Counted from the first letter of the stretch, positions 24,078 through 32,851 are shown. The stretch: DNA of 64,000 bases from an uncultured Ferrovibrio sp. (GCF_937960835.1 NZ_CALGPC010000010.1:140646-204645); one strand, 5' to 3'. Translations and numbers: made by a program. Notes: generated by a model not told the origin, from the sequence alone.

Positions 24078-25676
24078 TTACTTCATTCTGGCGAAATGGA
24101 AGCGCGGCACATTGTCCGCGATGATCGGCATGTCGAGCTTATCGCTCATCGCCCAGTTCAACACCTGGTGATGCAGCGGCAGGTAGATGATCTCGTCATT
24201 GACGATCTGCCAGGCGTCGGCGATCAGCTTGTCACGCTTGCCCTGATCCAGTTCGGTCAGCATGGCGTTGATCATGCCGTCCAGCTTCGGGTTCGAGTAA
24301 TTGGTGAAGTTCCAGGTGCCGTTCTTGCCGTCGGGTGTCTGCACCAGATACGAGAACACGTAGTGGGAGTCGAAGGTCGGCACGCCCCAGCCGAGCAGGA
24401 AGAAGCTGGTATCCTTCTTCTGCAGCTTGGGGAAATGCAGTGTCTTCGACTGCGCCGCCAGATCGACCTTGATGCCGACCTGCGCCAGCATGCCGACAAC
24501 GGCCTGGCAGATGCCCTCATCGTTGACATAGCGGTCGTTCGAGCAATCGAGCCGCACGCCGAATCCGTTCGGATAACCGGCTTCCGCCAGCAGCGCCTTG
24601 GCCTTGTTCACGTCATAGGGCAGACGCTTGTCGATGGCCTTGTCATAGCCATGCACACCCGGCGAGGTGATCATGCCGGCGATCACCGCGTCGCCGCGCA
24701 TGATCTTCTGCTGGATCGCGTTCATGTCGATGGCGTGATACATCGCCTGACGCACGCGTTTGTCTGCGAAGGGGTTCTTGCCCTTCACATCGGAGTATTT
24801 CAGCTCCGGGCTGCCGACATCGAGGCCCAGGAAGATCGAGCGGATCTCGTTGGTCTTCTTCACCTGCAGGCCGGGCGAACGCTTCACGCGCTCCACGTCC
24901 TGCACCGGCACGTCGAGCACGAAATCGAGCTGGCCCGAGATCAGCGCCGCGACGCGGGTTGCTGGCGTGGTCACGGGGGTGTAGACGATCTCGTCGATGT
25001 TATGCGGATTGTCCTTCAGGCCCCACCAGTTCGGGTTCTTCACCATCACCGTGCGAACATCCTGCTCGCGCAGCTTCAGCATGAAGGGGCCGGTGCCATT
25101 GGTATTGCGAACAGCGAAGGTCTCTTCCTTGTCCTTGTAGGATTGCGGGTTGACCACGTTGTTCTTCTCAGCCCAGACCTTGGACATGATGAAGATGTTG
25201 GCGATCTGGTTCGGCAGGATCGGATTCGGGCCGTTGGTCTCGACATGCACCGTGTGCGAGTCGGCCTTCCTCACATCCTTGATGCTGGCGATGTAGGTCT
25301 TGAAGTCCGAGTTCGGATGCTGTGCGCGCTTCACCGAAAAGACGACGTCATCGGCGGTGAAGTCGGAGCCATCGTGGAACTTCACGCCCTCGCGCAGCTT
25401 GAATTCCCAGGTGGTGTCGTTCACCGGCTTCCACGAGGTGGCGAGAGCCGGCACGAACTTCAGATCGGCGCTGTAGCCGACGAGACCTTCATAGCTCTGA
25501 AAGCTGCCGGTACGGGTCAGGCCTTCATTCTGACTATGCGGATCCATCGTCAGATAGTCGCCCTGGCTCGCCCAGCGCAGCGTCTTTGCCTGCGCCAATG
25601 CATCGCCATGAACGATTGGAGCGGCCAGCATGAAAGCCCCCGCCAGCAGCGCGGCCTTCAAACGGATAACGGCCAT
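24078..25676 (-). CDS. ABC transporter substrate-binding protein, peptide/nickel type
   Basis: 532 residues from the ATG at 25676, with CAGGAGG eight bases upstream. A signal peptide (KAALLAGAFMLAAPIVHGDALA) precedes the mature domain AKTLRWASQGDYLTMDPHSQNEG, the family 5 extracellular solute-binding fold. EFKLREGVKFHDGSDFTADDVVFSVKRA, RVRQAMYHAIDMNAI and WGVPTFDSHY are typical of the DppA/OppA family. It binds dipeptides or similar compounds in the periplasm and delivers them to the two permeases downstream. Exact ligand is not readable. Confidence 0.94.
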   Translation of the reverse strand: MAVIRLKAALLAGAFMLAAPIVHGDALAQAKTLRWASQGDYLTMDPHSQNEGLTRTGSFQSYEGLVGYSADLKFVPALATSWKPVNDTTWEFKLREGVKFHDGSDFTADDVVFSVKRAQHPNSDFKTYIASIKDVRKADSHTVHVETNGPNPILPNQIANIFIMSKVWAEKNNVVNPQSYKDKEETFAVRNTNGTGPFMLKLREQDVRTVMVKNPNWWGLKDNPHNIDEIVYTPVTTPATRVAALISGQLDFVLDVPVQDVERVKRSPGLQVKKTNEIRSIFLGLDVGSPELKYSDVKGKNPFADKRVRQAMYHAIDMNAIQQKIMRGDAVIAGMITSPGVHGYDKAIDKRLPYDVNKAKALLAEAGYPNGFGVRLDCSNDRYVNDEGICQAVVGMLAQVGIKVDLAAQSKTLHFPKLQKKDTSFFLLGWGVPTFDSHYVFSYLVQTPDGKNGTWNFTNYSNPKLDGMINAMLTELDQGKRDKLIADAWQIVNDEIIYLPLHHQVLNWAMSDKLDMPIIADNVPRFHFARMK

Positions 25677-25830
25677 GGATAAGCCTCCTGTTAAATTATT
25701 TTTTGTTGTGCACGGACGTGCGGTTTTACTGGACACGGAGGTTGAACCCTCGCGTCTCATTGTCCGCGATGGTAATTTTTATTCGCTTTTATGTCTATGA
25801 TTTCGCCGCCAACTAACCTAATGGTAGCGG

Positions 25831-28203
25831 TCAGTTCGCGTATTCCGGTACCTTGCCGTCGGATGGCTTTCCAGCGGACGGTTTGCCGGCAGTCCCGCCC
25901 CCCTTCCCGCCTTTGTCGGCTGTGATTTCGAAGGCGAGCTTGTCGTCGACGACCTTCACCAGAACATGCCCCCCCTTCACGAGCTGACCGAACAATAGCT
26001 CGTCGGCCAGAGGCTTCTTGATGTTTTCCTGGATGACCCGGCCCAGCGGCCGCGCGCCATAGAGCTTGTCGTAGCCGCGCTCGGCCAGCCATGCGCGTGC
26101 CTCGTCGGTCAGCGCGATGGTAACGTTGCGATCGGCCAACTGGCCTTCCAGCTGGGCGACGAACTTGTCGACCACGCGGTTGATGACTTCCGAAGACAGC
26201 GGTGCAAATGCAATCGTCGCATCCAGACGGTTGCGGAATTCCGGCGTGAAGAGCCGCTTGATCGCCTCTTCGTCCTCGCCTTCCTTGGTGCCGCGGCCGA
26301 AGCCGATCGCCTGCTTCGACATTTCGCTGGCGCCCGCATTGGTCGTCATGATCAGCACGACATTGCGGAAATCGACATGCTTGCCGTTGTTGTCGGTCAA
26401 CTTTCCGTGATCCATGACCTGCAACAGGATGTTAAACAGGTCGCCATGGGCCTTTTCGATCTCATCGAGCAGCAGCACGCAATGAGGATGCTGGTCGACC
26501 GCATCGGTCAGCAGGCCGCCCTGATCGAAGCCGACATAGCCCGGAGGCGCACCGATCAGACGCGAGACACTGTGGCGCTCCATGTATTCCGACATGTCGA
26601 AGCGGATCAGCTCCACGCCCATGATCTGAGCAAGCTGACGCGCCACCTCGGTCTTGCCCACGCCGGTCGGGCCAGAGAAGAGATAGCAGCCGATCGGCTT
26701 CTCCGGCTCGCGCAGGCCCGCGCGCGCCAGCTTGATCGCGCTGGACAGCGCATCGATGGCCTGGTCCTGGCCGTAGACCACGCGCTTGAGTTCGGCATCC
26801 AGGTTGCGCAGGGATTCCTTGTCCTCGCGCGACACCGACTTGGGTGGGATGCGGGCGATCTTGGCGACGACTGTCTCGATCTCCTTCACGCCGATGGTCT
26901 TGCGGCGGCGGCTTTCCGGCTTCAGCAGTTCGGCGGCGCCGACTTCGTCGATCACGTCGATGGCCTTGTCCGGCAGCTTGCGGTCGTTGATGTACTTTGC
27001 CGACAGCTCGACGGCGGCCTTGATTGCATCATCGGTATAACGCACGCCGTGATGCTGCTCGTAATAGGTCTTGATGCCGCGCAGGATCTTGACCGCATCC
27101 GACAAGGTTGGCTCGTTGACGTCGATCTTCTGGAACCGGCGCAGCAAGGCGCGGTCCTTCTCGATATAGGAGCGGAATTCCTTATAGGTGGTCGAGCCGA
27201 TGCAGCGCAGCGCGCCCGAAGCCAAAGCCGGCTTGAGCAGGTTGGACGCATCCATTGCGCCGCCGGACGTCGCGCCGGCGCCGATCACGGTATGCATCTC
27301 ATCGATGAACAGGATCGAGCCGGGCTGCGATTCCAGCTCCTGCATCACCTGTTTCAGACGCTCCTCGAAATCGCCGCGATAGCGGGTCCCGGCCAGAAGG
27401 CTACCCATATCCAGCGCGTAAATGGTCGAGTCCTTGAGTATCTCGGGCACCTCGCCACGCACGATGCGACGCGCCAGGCCTTCGGCGATGGCCGTCTTGC
27501 CCACGCCCGGATCGCCGACATAGAGCGGATTATTCTTTGTGCGGCGGCACAGAATCTGGATCGTACGCTCGATCTCCTGCTCGCGGCCGATCAGCGCGTC
27601 GATCTTGCCGGCGCGAGCCTTCTCGTTGAGGTTCACGCAATAAGCGCTGAGCGCTTCCTTGTCCTTCGAGGCATTGCGCTCACGGTCGCCGCGCTCGGCC
27701 CGCTCCGCGCGCTGCTCGACATCGCTGTCGGCACCGCGCACCGGACGGCGGTCGCTGCGGCCCGGCGCCTTGGCCACGCCATGGCTGATGTAGCTGACCG
27801 CATCCAGACGGGTCATGTCCTGCTCCTGCAGGAAATGCACCGCATGGCTTTCGCGTTCGGAGAAGATCGCGACCAGCACGTTGGCGCCCGTCACCTCCTC
27901 GCGGCCGGAAGACTGCACATGGAACAGCGCGCGCTGCACGGCACGCTGGAAGCTCAAGGTCGGCTTGGCGTCCTGCGGAATGCCGACGACCAGGCCGCGC
28001 AGATCCTCATCGATGAAAGTACCCAGGCGCTGCCGGAGTTTTTCGATATCAACGTTGCAGGCCCGCAGGACCGCAACGGCATCCTGATCCTCGGTCAGCG
28101 CGAACAGCAGATGCTCAAGGGTGGCGAATTCGTGTTTCTTGGCGCCGGCGAGCGACAGGGCTCGATGTAGCGTCTGCTCCAGCGTGCGCGAAAAAGATGC
28201 CAT
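25831..28203 (-). CDS. clpA: ATP-dependent Clp protease ATP-binding subunit ClpA
   Basis: 790 residues from the ATG at 28203; the frame extends to 28242. N-domain (1-145), then two AAA+ modules with Walker A motifs GDPGVGKTAIAEG and GPTGVGKTEVARQ. Between the N-domain and D1 is a charged insertion (RSDRRPVRGADSDVEQRAERAERGDRE). The C terminus has an unusual low-complexity tail rich in Gly, Lys and Ser-Ala-Gly-Lys repeats. ClpA unfolds substrates and feeds ClpP. clpS lies directly upstream, the usual partner order. Confidence 0.96.
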   Translation of the reverse strand: MASFSRTLEQTLHRALSLAGAKKHEFATLEHLLFALTEDQDAVAVLRACNVDIEKLRQRLGTFIDEDLRGLVVGIPQDAKPTLSFQRAVQRALFHVQSSGREEVTGANVLVAIFSERESHAVHFLQEQDMTRLDAVSYISHGVAKAPGRSDRRPVRGADSDVEQRAERAERGDRERNASKDKEALSAYCVNLNEKARAGKIDALIGREQEIERTIQILCRRTKNNPLYVGDPGVGKTAIAEGLARRIVRGEVPEILKDSTIYALDMGSLLAGTRYRGDFEERLKQVMQELESQPGSILFIDEMHTVIGAGATSGGAMDASNLLKPALASGALRCIGSTTYKEFRSYIEKDRALLRRFQKIDVNEPTLSDAVKILRGIKTYYEQHHGVRYTDDAIKAAVELSAKYINDRKLPDKAIDVIDEVGAAELLKPESRRRKTIGVKEIETVVAKIARIPPKSVSREDKESLRNLDAELKRVVYGQDQAIDALSSAIKLARAGLREPEKPIGCYLFSGPTGVGKTEVARQLAQIMGVELIRFDMSEYMERHSVSRLIGAPPGYVGFDQGGLLTDAVDQHPHCVLLLDEIEKAHGDLFNILLQVMDHGKLTDNNGKHVDFRNVVLIMTTNAGASEMSKQAIGFGRGTKEGEDEEAIKRLFTPEFRNRLDATIAFAPLSSEVINRVVDKFVAQLEGQLADRNVTIALTDEARAWLAERGYDKLYGARPLGRVIQENIKKPLADELLFGQLVKGGHVLVKVVDDKLAFEITADKGGKGGGTAGKPSAGKPSDGKVPEYAN

Positions 28204-28285
28204 GCGCCTTACGCCTCCCTCGGTCGGGTCAATACCGGACAACCACGCTTAAGACTCAATCACGATCCTCGAACAGGTTCCGTGT

Positions 28286-28615
28286 TCAATCCCGCTCCAT
28301 CGTGCATTGCAACGGATGCTGATGCTGACGGGCGAAATCGATCACTTGCGTGACCTTGGTTTCCGCCACCTCGTAGGTGAATACACCGCAGATGCCCACA
28401 CCCTTCTGGTGGACATGAAGCATGATGCGCGTGGCTTCTTCGCGCGGCTTGTTGAAAAAACGCTCCAGCACATGAACGACGAACTCCATCGGAGTGTAGT
28501 CGTCATTCAGCAGCAGCACCTTGTACATGGGCGGCTTCTGCGTCTTCGGCCGGGTCTTGGTGACCACGCCGACCTCGGTGCGCCCGCGCCCGTCACGTCC
28601 ATCCCGTTCGCTCAT
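28286..28615 (-). CDS. clpS: ATP-dependent Clp protease adaptor ClpS
   Basis: 109 residues. The core MYKVLLLNDDYTPMEFVVHVLERFF, the HVHQKGVGICGVFTYEVAETKV segment and the LQCTMERD end are the ClpS fold that recognises N-end-rule destabilising residues and delivers substrates to ClpA. The binding-pocket residues Asn-Asp-Asp and the Met and His positions are conserved. An N-terminal extension of about 25 charged residues precedes the core. It is 82 bases upstream of clpA on the same strand. Confidence 0.96.
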   Translation of the reverse strand: MSERDGRDGRGRTEVGVVTKTRPKTQKPPMYKVLLLNDDYTPMEFVVHVLERFFNKPREEATRIMLHVHQKGVGICGVFTYEVAETKVTQVIDFARQHQHPLQCTMERD

Positions 28616-28708
28616 GCCAACAAACCCAGCTGCAGCGGCGCTCTACAAAAAGAACATACGGAAGGATGATATGGCCTCACAGTTAAAAAATACCAGCACC
28701 CTGGTGAC

Positions 28709-28739
28709 AAAAAAAGAGCCCGGCTGTCTGGCCGGGCTC
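28709..28739 (-). terminator. terminator of the phasin gene
   Basis: Minus strand: GAGCCCGGC pairs with GCCGGGCTC around a six-base loop (28725-28730), followed by seven T (28715-28709). Strong rho-independent terminator located 53 bases beyond the phasin stop. Confidence 0.92.
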
Positions 28740-28773
28740 GCTAGCAGCGGTCTGGGGATGCTGCTTAAAGGAC

Positions 28774-28793
28774 GATCCTGCCGTGGCAGGATC
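28774..28793 (-). other. perfect hairpin spanning the phasin stop codon
   Basis: GATCCTGCC (28774-28782) and GGCAGGATC (28785-28793) are exact complements separated by only GT. The right arm overlaps the phasin stop codon (28792-28794). Could be a 3' end stabilising structure in front of the terminator. Confidence 0.6.
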
Positions 28794-29331
28794 AGTAGGA
28801 AAAGGCCACCGGCTTGACCAGTTTTTCGACGGCCGCCTGCAGCTGCGCATTGATCGGCGCAAAGGCGTCCTGGGCGGCCTTGGCGGCCACTTCGCTGATC
28901 TTGGTGGTGTGGGCGGTGTAGGCCTCGAAGGCATTCTTGGCGTAGTCATTCTGCAGCTCAATGAGTTCCTGCAGGGTTTTCACGCCCATCATCGCCTTGG
29001 TGACCGAAATCTGGTCCTCGAACTGGCTCTTGGTAAACGCCATGACCTCGGCATTGATCGTCTCCAGGCCCTTGGCGGCAACATTGCCGGCGGTGACGAT
29101 CGCTTCTACCTGTTCCTTGCCCAGCTTGGCGGCGTCATCGACGCTCTTGGCAACGGCTTCGAACCGCTCCTTACCCAGCGAGAAGGCCTTCTCGACAGCT
29201 TCGGTGCCCGCTTTCATCGCCTTCTCCATCTGCTCTTTTGAAACGAAAGCCACGGTCTCGTAGGCATTGCCCGTGGCGGTGGCCTCAGCGGTCTCGGCTT
29301 CGGCCTTGGGGGTCTTCGTCTTGGTAGCCAT
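28792..29331 (-). CDS. phasin family protein
   Basis: 179 residues from the ATG at 29331, seven bases after AAGGA; upstream frame is non-coding. After a Lys/Ala/Glu-rich N terminus (ATKTKTPKAEAETAEATATG), the sequence is amphipathic helix throughout: FVSKEQMEKAMKAGTEAVEKAF, ETINAEVMAFTKSQFEDQISVTKAMMGVKTLQELIELQNDYAKNAFEAYTAHTTKISEVAAKAAQDAF. The LQELIELQNDYAKNAFEAY segment is the phasin 2/TIGR01841 hallmark. Such proteins coat polyhydroxyalkanoate granules. A recognisable promoter and putative PhaR site precede it. No PHA synthase gene is in the window. Confidence 0.9.
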   Translation of the reverse strand: MATKTKTPKAEAETAEATATGNAYETVAFVSKEQMEKAMKAGTEAVEKAFSLGKERFEAVAKSVDDAAKLGKEQVEAIVTAGNVAAKGLETINAEVMAFTKSQFEDQISVTKAMMGVKTLQELIELQNDYAKNAFEAYTAHTTKISEVAAKAAQDAFAPINAQLQAAVEKLVKPVAFSY

Positions 29332-29393
29332 TAGGTCGTCCTTGCTTGTCCGGTTTGTAACGGGCCAGACCCGCGGAGCGGGGACGGCAAGAA

Positions 29394-29443
29394 TGCTGCA
29401 CTGCAACAAGGCTACAGATAAACCCCGCTTCCCCATATGTCAA
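29394..29443 (-). promoter_or_regulatory. phasin promoter with PhaR-like operator
   Basis: Minus strand: TTGACA (29443-29438), 17-base spacer, TATCTG (29420-29415). The -10 is poor but the -35 is exact. Transcription would begin near 29408. TGCTGCACTGCAACAA (plus strand 29394-29409), a TGCA-C-TGCA site, overlaps that start, the position expected of a repressor. PhaR, the phasin repressor, binds TGCA/GCAG-type repeats in other proteobacteria. Confidence 0.5.
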
Positions 29444-29448
29444 CGGTA

Positions 29449-29469
29449 AATTTGTGCGCCGCACAAATT
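29449..29469. promoter_or_regulatory. perfect inverted repeat upstream of the phasin promoter
   Basis: AATTTGTGC (29449-29457) and GCACAAATT (29461-29469) flank GCC. Perfect 9-bp arms, ending six bases upstream of the -35 hexamer. A likely transcription factor operator; identity unknown. The lipoprotein gene ends 47 bases further. Confidence 0.6.
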
Positions 29470-29515
29470 ATGCTGCGGCGCGATATGGAGGTTGACGAAT
29501 ATCGGATGTATTCAA

Positions 29516-30256
29516 CTAATCGATAGTGCCCTGGGAATAGCGCAGCCCGTTCTCCCCGACCTGGAAGCGCTGCGGCGCCGCCGGCATGCTGTCGGGGTCG
29601 GTTACGTTGAAATACGAGCTATAGGGCGGCAGCGGCACTGCATAAGGCCTCACGGCGGGAACGCCGGTCTTGTCATAGGGCAGGATCGCATCCAGCAGCG
29701 GCTCGGCCATCCGGTCGAATTCCGGCGACGGCCAGCCCCAGGCGTGGAAGTGGAACACGCCGTCGCGGCAGGCGCTGGCGGTCCAGAAGAAGCTGTCGCC
29801 GCGCAGGAAAAGCCCCTTGGGCGCAGGCTTTTCAAAGCCCGCCGCGGTCAGGGCGGATTGCAGCTTGGCGAATTCATCCGCGCTTAGGCGATACAGCGCG
29901 TTCTGCCCGCGCCAAGGCGCCAGAGGATCGCGGATCGAGATCGGGTTGCTGGGATCGTTCAAAGCCGCGCGGCTGATGACGCGCGCATCGAGCATCGCCC
30001 CGCCCTCGGGCAGCGCGTTGATGTCGTAAGTCCGCTGCTGCTCCTCCTCGATGGCGTTGTAGACCAGGCGGTACCGAGCGGGCTGTCCCGGCGCGCAGGC
30101 GCGGTCCAGGTCGTCGCCGCCCACATAGCGCTGCCAGGTCAGACTGCGGGTGAAAGGATCGTTGGCCGGTCCCCGGGCGGCGCAGGCCGTCAACAGGGCA
30201 CCCGCTGCGGCAATCAGCGCAACCGACAAGAACCGTTTTTTAAGCATCTCACCCAT
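29516..30256 (-). CDS. putative lipoprotein of unknown function
   Basis: 246 residues from the ATG at 30256 (AGGT eight bases upstream; ATG at 30247 is an alternative). A lipoprotein signal peptide is clear: KKRFLSVALIAAAGALLTAC, with lipobox LLTAC. The mature part has no recognised domain. It contains two further cysteines (DRACAPGQ and SACRDGVFHFHAWGW) that may form a disulfide, and SADEFAKLQSALTAAGF. The end YSSYFNVTDPDSMPAAPQRFQ suggests a periplasmic soluble domain. Transcribed divergently from dac. Function unknown. Confidence 0.7.
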   Translation of the reverse strand: MGEMLKKRFLSVALIAAAGALLTACAARGPANDPFTRSLTWQRYVGGDDLDRACAPGQPARYRLVYNAIEEEQQRTYDINALPEGGAMLDARVISRAALNDPSNPISIRDPLAPWRGQNALYRLSADEFAKLQSALTAAGFEKPAPKGLFLRGDSFFWTASACRDGVFHFHAWGWPSPEFDRMAEPLLDAILPYDKTGVPAVRPYAVPLPPYSSYFNVTDPDSMPAAPQRFQVGENGLRYSQGTID

Positions 30257-30442
30257 ATCGTAACCTGTTCGCTTTGAAGGACCGCCCTCATCCGGCGTGA
30301 ATCTGTTCAGATTCAACTTGTTACGTGTCAATACGCTAGACAAGGTGGGTGATGGTTAATATCCTAAACGCCGATTCGCGCCCAGGGGGGAAGCCCGGAC
30401 GCTGTCGTATTTCGAGTTTCAGCGCAACCGAGGTGGGGGCAT

Positions 30443-31651
30443 ATGAGGCATAATGGCGCGATCGCGGGGCGACGACTGCCTGGCTTTGTAACAATCTGTT
30501 TCAGTCTCGTCCTCCTGGTCTGGCTGTCATTGTCCGCTGATGTCCGCGCTGCCGGGTATTCGGCCATCGTGCTGGATGCCGATACGGGCCGCGTGCTGCA
30601 TGCCCATGAGGCCGATACCCTGCGCTATCCGGCCTCGCTCACCAAGATGATGACCCTCTACATGGCCTTCGATGCCCTGAAGGATGGCCGGCTGAAGCTG
30701 GATCAGCGCATCACGGTTTCCGCCCGTGCCGCCGGCCAGGCCCCCTCCGCCATCGGCTTGCGCCCGGGTCAGACCATCACCGTTCGCGAAGCTATCCTGG
30801 CCGCGGTCACCAAATCGGCCAACGACGCAACCGTGGCCCTGGGCGAAGCCATTGGCGGAACCGAAGCCAAGTTCGCCGAAATGATGACGCATCGCGCCCG
30901 CCAGCTCGGCATGCACAACACCACCTTCAAGAATGCCTCGGGCCTGCCGAACCCGCACCAGAAGAGCACAGCCCGCGACATGGCGACGCTCGCTCTGGCG
31001 CTGCTGAAGAACCACAAGAACTACTACTCTTATTTTTCGACGCCGGAATTCGAATGGAATGACCGCGTCTTCGCCAATCATAACCACCTGTTGAAGCGCT
31101 ATGAGGGCGTGGATGGCATCAAGACCGGCTATATCCGCGCCTCCGGCTTCAACCTGGTCGCCTCGGCCAAGCGCAACAACCGGCGCGTGATCGGCGTCGT
31201 CTTCGGCGGCACCAGCGTCAAGGCACGCGACGACCGCATGATCCAGCTTCTTGATGCAGCTTTCAAGAAACTCGAGGACGACAGCAACGCGCCGCTGATG
31301 GTGGAAAAGGACGACCGCAAGCCGGGCTTCGGCCTGATCTCCAGCGCCGAGGCCGCGCCGGTTACGGGCAAGGCCAAGACCAAGACGCCGAAGCCGACGA
31401 ACGACAATACGGCAGGCGAATGGGCCGTGCAGCTTGGCGCCTTCCGCAAGGCGACCGCCGCCGAGAGCGTGCTGGCTAAGCTTCGCCATTCGCTGCCCGG
31501 TGCAGAACCCCTGGTGGAACCCGTCGAGTCCGGCAATTCTACTCTCTATCGCGCCCGCCTCACCGGCCTGAGCGCGGAAGAAGCTCGCAAGGCCTGCCGG
31601 CAGCTCAAGCAGAAGAAAATGAACTGCTCGGTCATTTCGCCCGACGCCTGA
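30443..31651 (+). CDS. D-alanyl-D-alanine carboxypeptidase with SPOR domain
   Basis: 402 residues. An N-terminal signal sequence (FVTICFSLVLLVWLSLSADVRA) is followed by a penicillin-binding protein 5-type domain with SLTK (SxxK), SAN (SxN) and KTG (GIKTGYI) catalytic motifs. A Pro/Lys-rich linker (KAKTKTPKPTNDN) leads to a C-terminal SPOR domain (AVQLGAFRKATAAESVLAKL) that binds denuded septal peptidoglycan. It should trim the terminal D-Ala of pentapeptides at the division site. GAGGTGGGGG precedes the ATG. A perfect TTAACCAT (minus strand, 30359-30352), a CtrA half-site sequence, lies 84 bases upstream. Confidence 0.92.
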   Translation: MRHNGAIAGRRLPGFVTICFSLVLLVWLSLSADVRAAGYSAIVLDADTGRVLHAHEADTLRYPASLTKMMTLYMAFDALKDGRLKLDQRITVSARAAGQAPSAIGLRPGQTITVREAILAAVTKSANDATVALGEAIGGTEAKFAEMMTHRARQLGMHNTTFKNASGLPNPHQKSTARDMATLALALLKNHKNYYSYFSTPEFEWNDRVFANHNHLLKRYEGVDGIKTGYIRASGFNLVASAKRNNRRVIGVVFGGTSVKARDDRMIQLLDAAFKKLEDDSNAPLMVEKDDRKPGFGLISSAEAAPVTGKAKTKTPKPTNDNTAGEWAVQLGAFRKATAAESVLAKLRHSLPGAEPLVEPVESGNSTLYRARLTGLSAEEARKACRQLKQKKMNCSVISPDA

Positions 31652-31687
31652 TCATCTCACGCTTGAGTATTTTCTGATAAGCTGCTG

Positions 31688-31728
31688 ACGCCGTGGTGAT
31701 CGCCGACACCATGGCGTTTCAGTTTTTG
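31688..31728 (+). terminator. terminator of the D,D-carboxypeptidase gene
   Basis: ACGCCGTGGTG (31688-31698) pairs with CACCATGGCGT (31707-31717) with one G-U pair, 8-base loop. TTCAGTTTTT follows. Located 37 bases beyond the dac stop. Confidence 0.7.
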
Positions 31729-31780
31729 GCTTGGCTGCACCATCTTGCAGCGGATACGGTTCGGGAGCGAAGCCCTTCCC

Positions 31781-32839
31781 ATGATGATCCGCCCTGCCCG
31801 TCGCGCCTCCCAGGCCAATATCCGCCGCAGCCGCCTGCGGATCTGGGCCATCATGCTGACCATCGCCATCGTCGCGGGCGCTGTCTATGGCGCCTCGATC
31901 GCGACGATCCTTGGCGCGGCGCCGGCCTGGTTTGGCGCCGTTCGCGGCGCCTTCACAGGCCTGGTGATCGGCGGCCTGATCGGCGGCTTTGAAATCTTCA
32001 TCGTCAATGGCGAGCGCACGCATCTGCGCCACCTGCCCTTCGCCAAGCTGCTCCTCGTGAAGGAGGTGGTCTATGTCAGCATCATCCTTGGAGGAGAGTG
32101 GCTTGGCAGCACGGTATTCCTGATCGAGGAGTCGCCGGGCTTCGGCTTCAACACTGTCACAGCGGTCACCTTCGCCTTCTCGCTGCTCTTCGCCTTGATC
32201 GTGAACTTTTTGATCGAGGTGTCGCTGCTGCTTGGTCCCGGCGTGCTGGGGAATTTCCTGCGCGGCTATTACCACCGTCCCCGGCGGGAAGACCGTCTGC
32301 TGGTCTTTTTCGACATGCGCAATTCCACCGCCATCGCCGAGCGCATCGGTGATCTGGCCTTCCACAATCTGCTCAACCGGTTTTTCAGCGACCTGACCGA
32401 ACCGGTGCTGGCCTGGCGCGGCTCCATCCACAAATATGTCGGCGACGAGATGATCGTCACCTGGCCGCTGGATCAGCCCGGCAGAGACCCGAGCGGTGCC
32501 TACAAGGCGGCGATGGCCGCGCGCGAGCGGATCGCCGACGCCGCCGAAAGCTATCTTCGCGAATTCGGCGTGGCACCCGACTTCCGCACCGTGCTGCATG
32601 CCGGCACGGTGGTGGTCGGCGAAATGGGCGCGGTCAAACGCGAAATCGGCCTGCTGGGGGATACCATCAACACGACGGCCAAGATCGAAGCCGCGACCAA
32701 GCCGCTCGATCACCCCGTCATCGCCTCGAACGAAGCCCTGACGGCAGCACGCCTGCCGGAAGGGTTGCAAGCGGTCTCGCTGGGGCCGTATCAGTTGCCC
32801 GGCAAGTCAAATCCCATCGAGCTTCACAGTATCTCATAA
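31781..32839 (+). CDS. membrane-anchored class III adenylate/guanylate cyclase
   Basis: 352 residues from the ATG at 31781 (a TTG at 31745 is less likely). Four hydrophobic segments form an N-terminal membrane domain (about 25-160: IWAIMLTIAIVAGAVYG, AFTGLVIGGLIGGFEIFIV, VVYVSIILGGEW, FAFSLLFALIVNFLIEVSLLL). A class III cyclase domain follows: VFFDMRNSTAIAERIG with the first metal Asp, KYVGDEMIVTW with the second, and GLLGDTINTTAKIEAATKP. It produces cAMP or cGMP; the purine specificity residues were not resolved. The MFS gene starts 12 bases downstream. Confidence 0.88.
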   Translation: MMIRPARRASQANIRRSRLRIWAIMLTIAIVAGAVYGASIATILGAAPAWFGAVRGAFTGLVIGGLIGGFEIFIVNGERTHLRHLPFAKLLLVKEVVYVSIILGGEWLGSTVFLIEESPGFGFNTVTAVTFAFSLLFALIVNFLIEVSLLLGPGVLGNFLRGYYHRPRREDRLLVFFDMRNSTAIAERIGDLAFHNLLNRFFSDLTEPVLAWRGSIHKYVGDEMIVTWPLDQPGRDPSGAYKAAMAARERIADAAESYLREFGVAPDFRTVLHAGTVVVGEMGAVKREIGLLGDTINTTAKIEAATKPLDHPVIASNEALTAARLPEGLQAVSLGPYQLPGKSNPIELHSIS

Positions 32840-32851
32840 AACACCGAGGAA

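Noticed and set aside
24015..25682. 555-codon plus-strand frame opposite the binding-protein gene
   Set aside because: Composition is His/Val/Arg-rich without domains; the minus-strand protein is a clear solute-binding protein.
26377..28170. 597-codon plus-strand frame opposite clpA
   Set aside because: clpA has both AAA+ modules; this frame has none.
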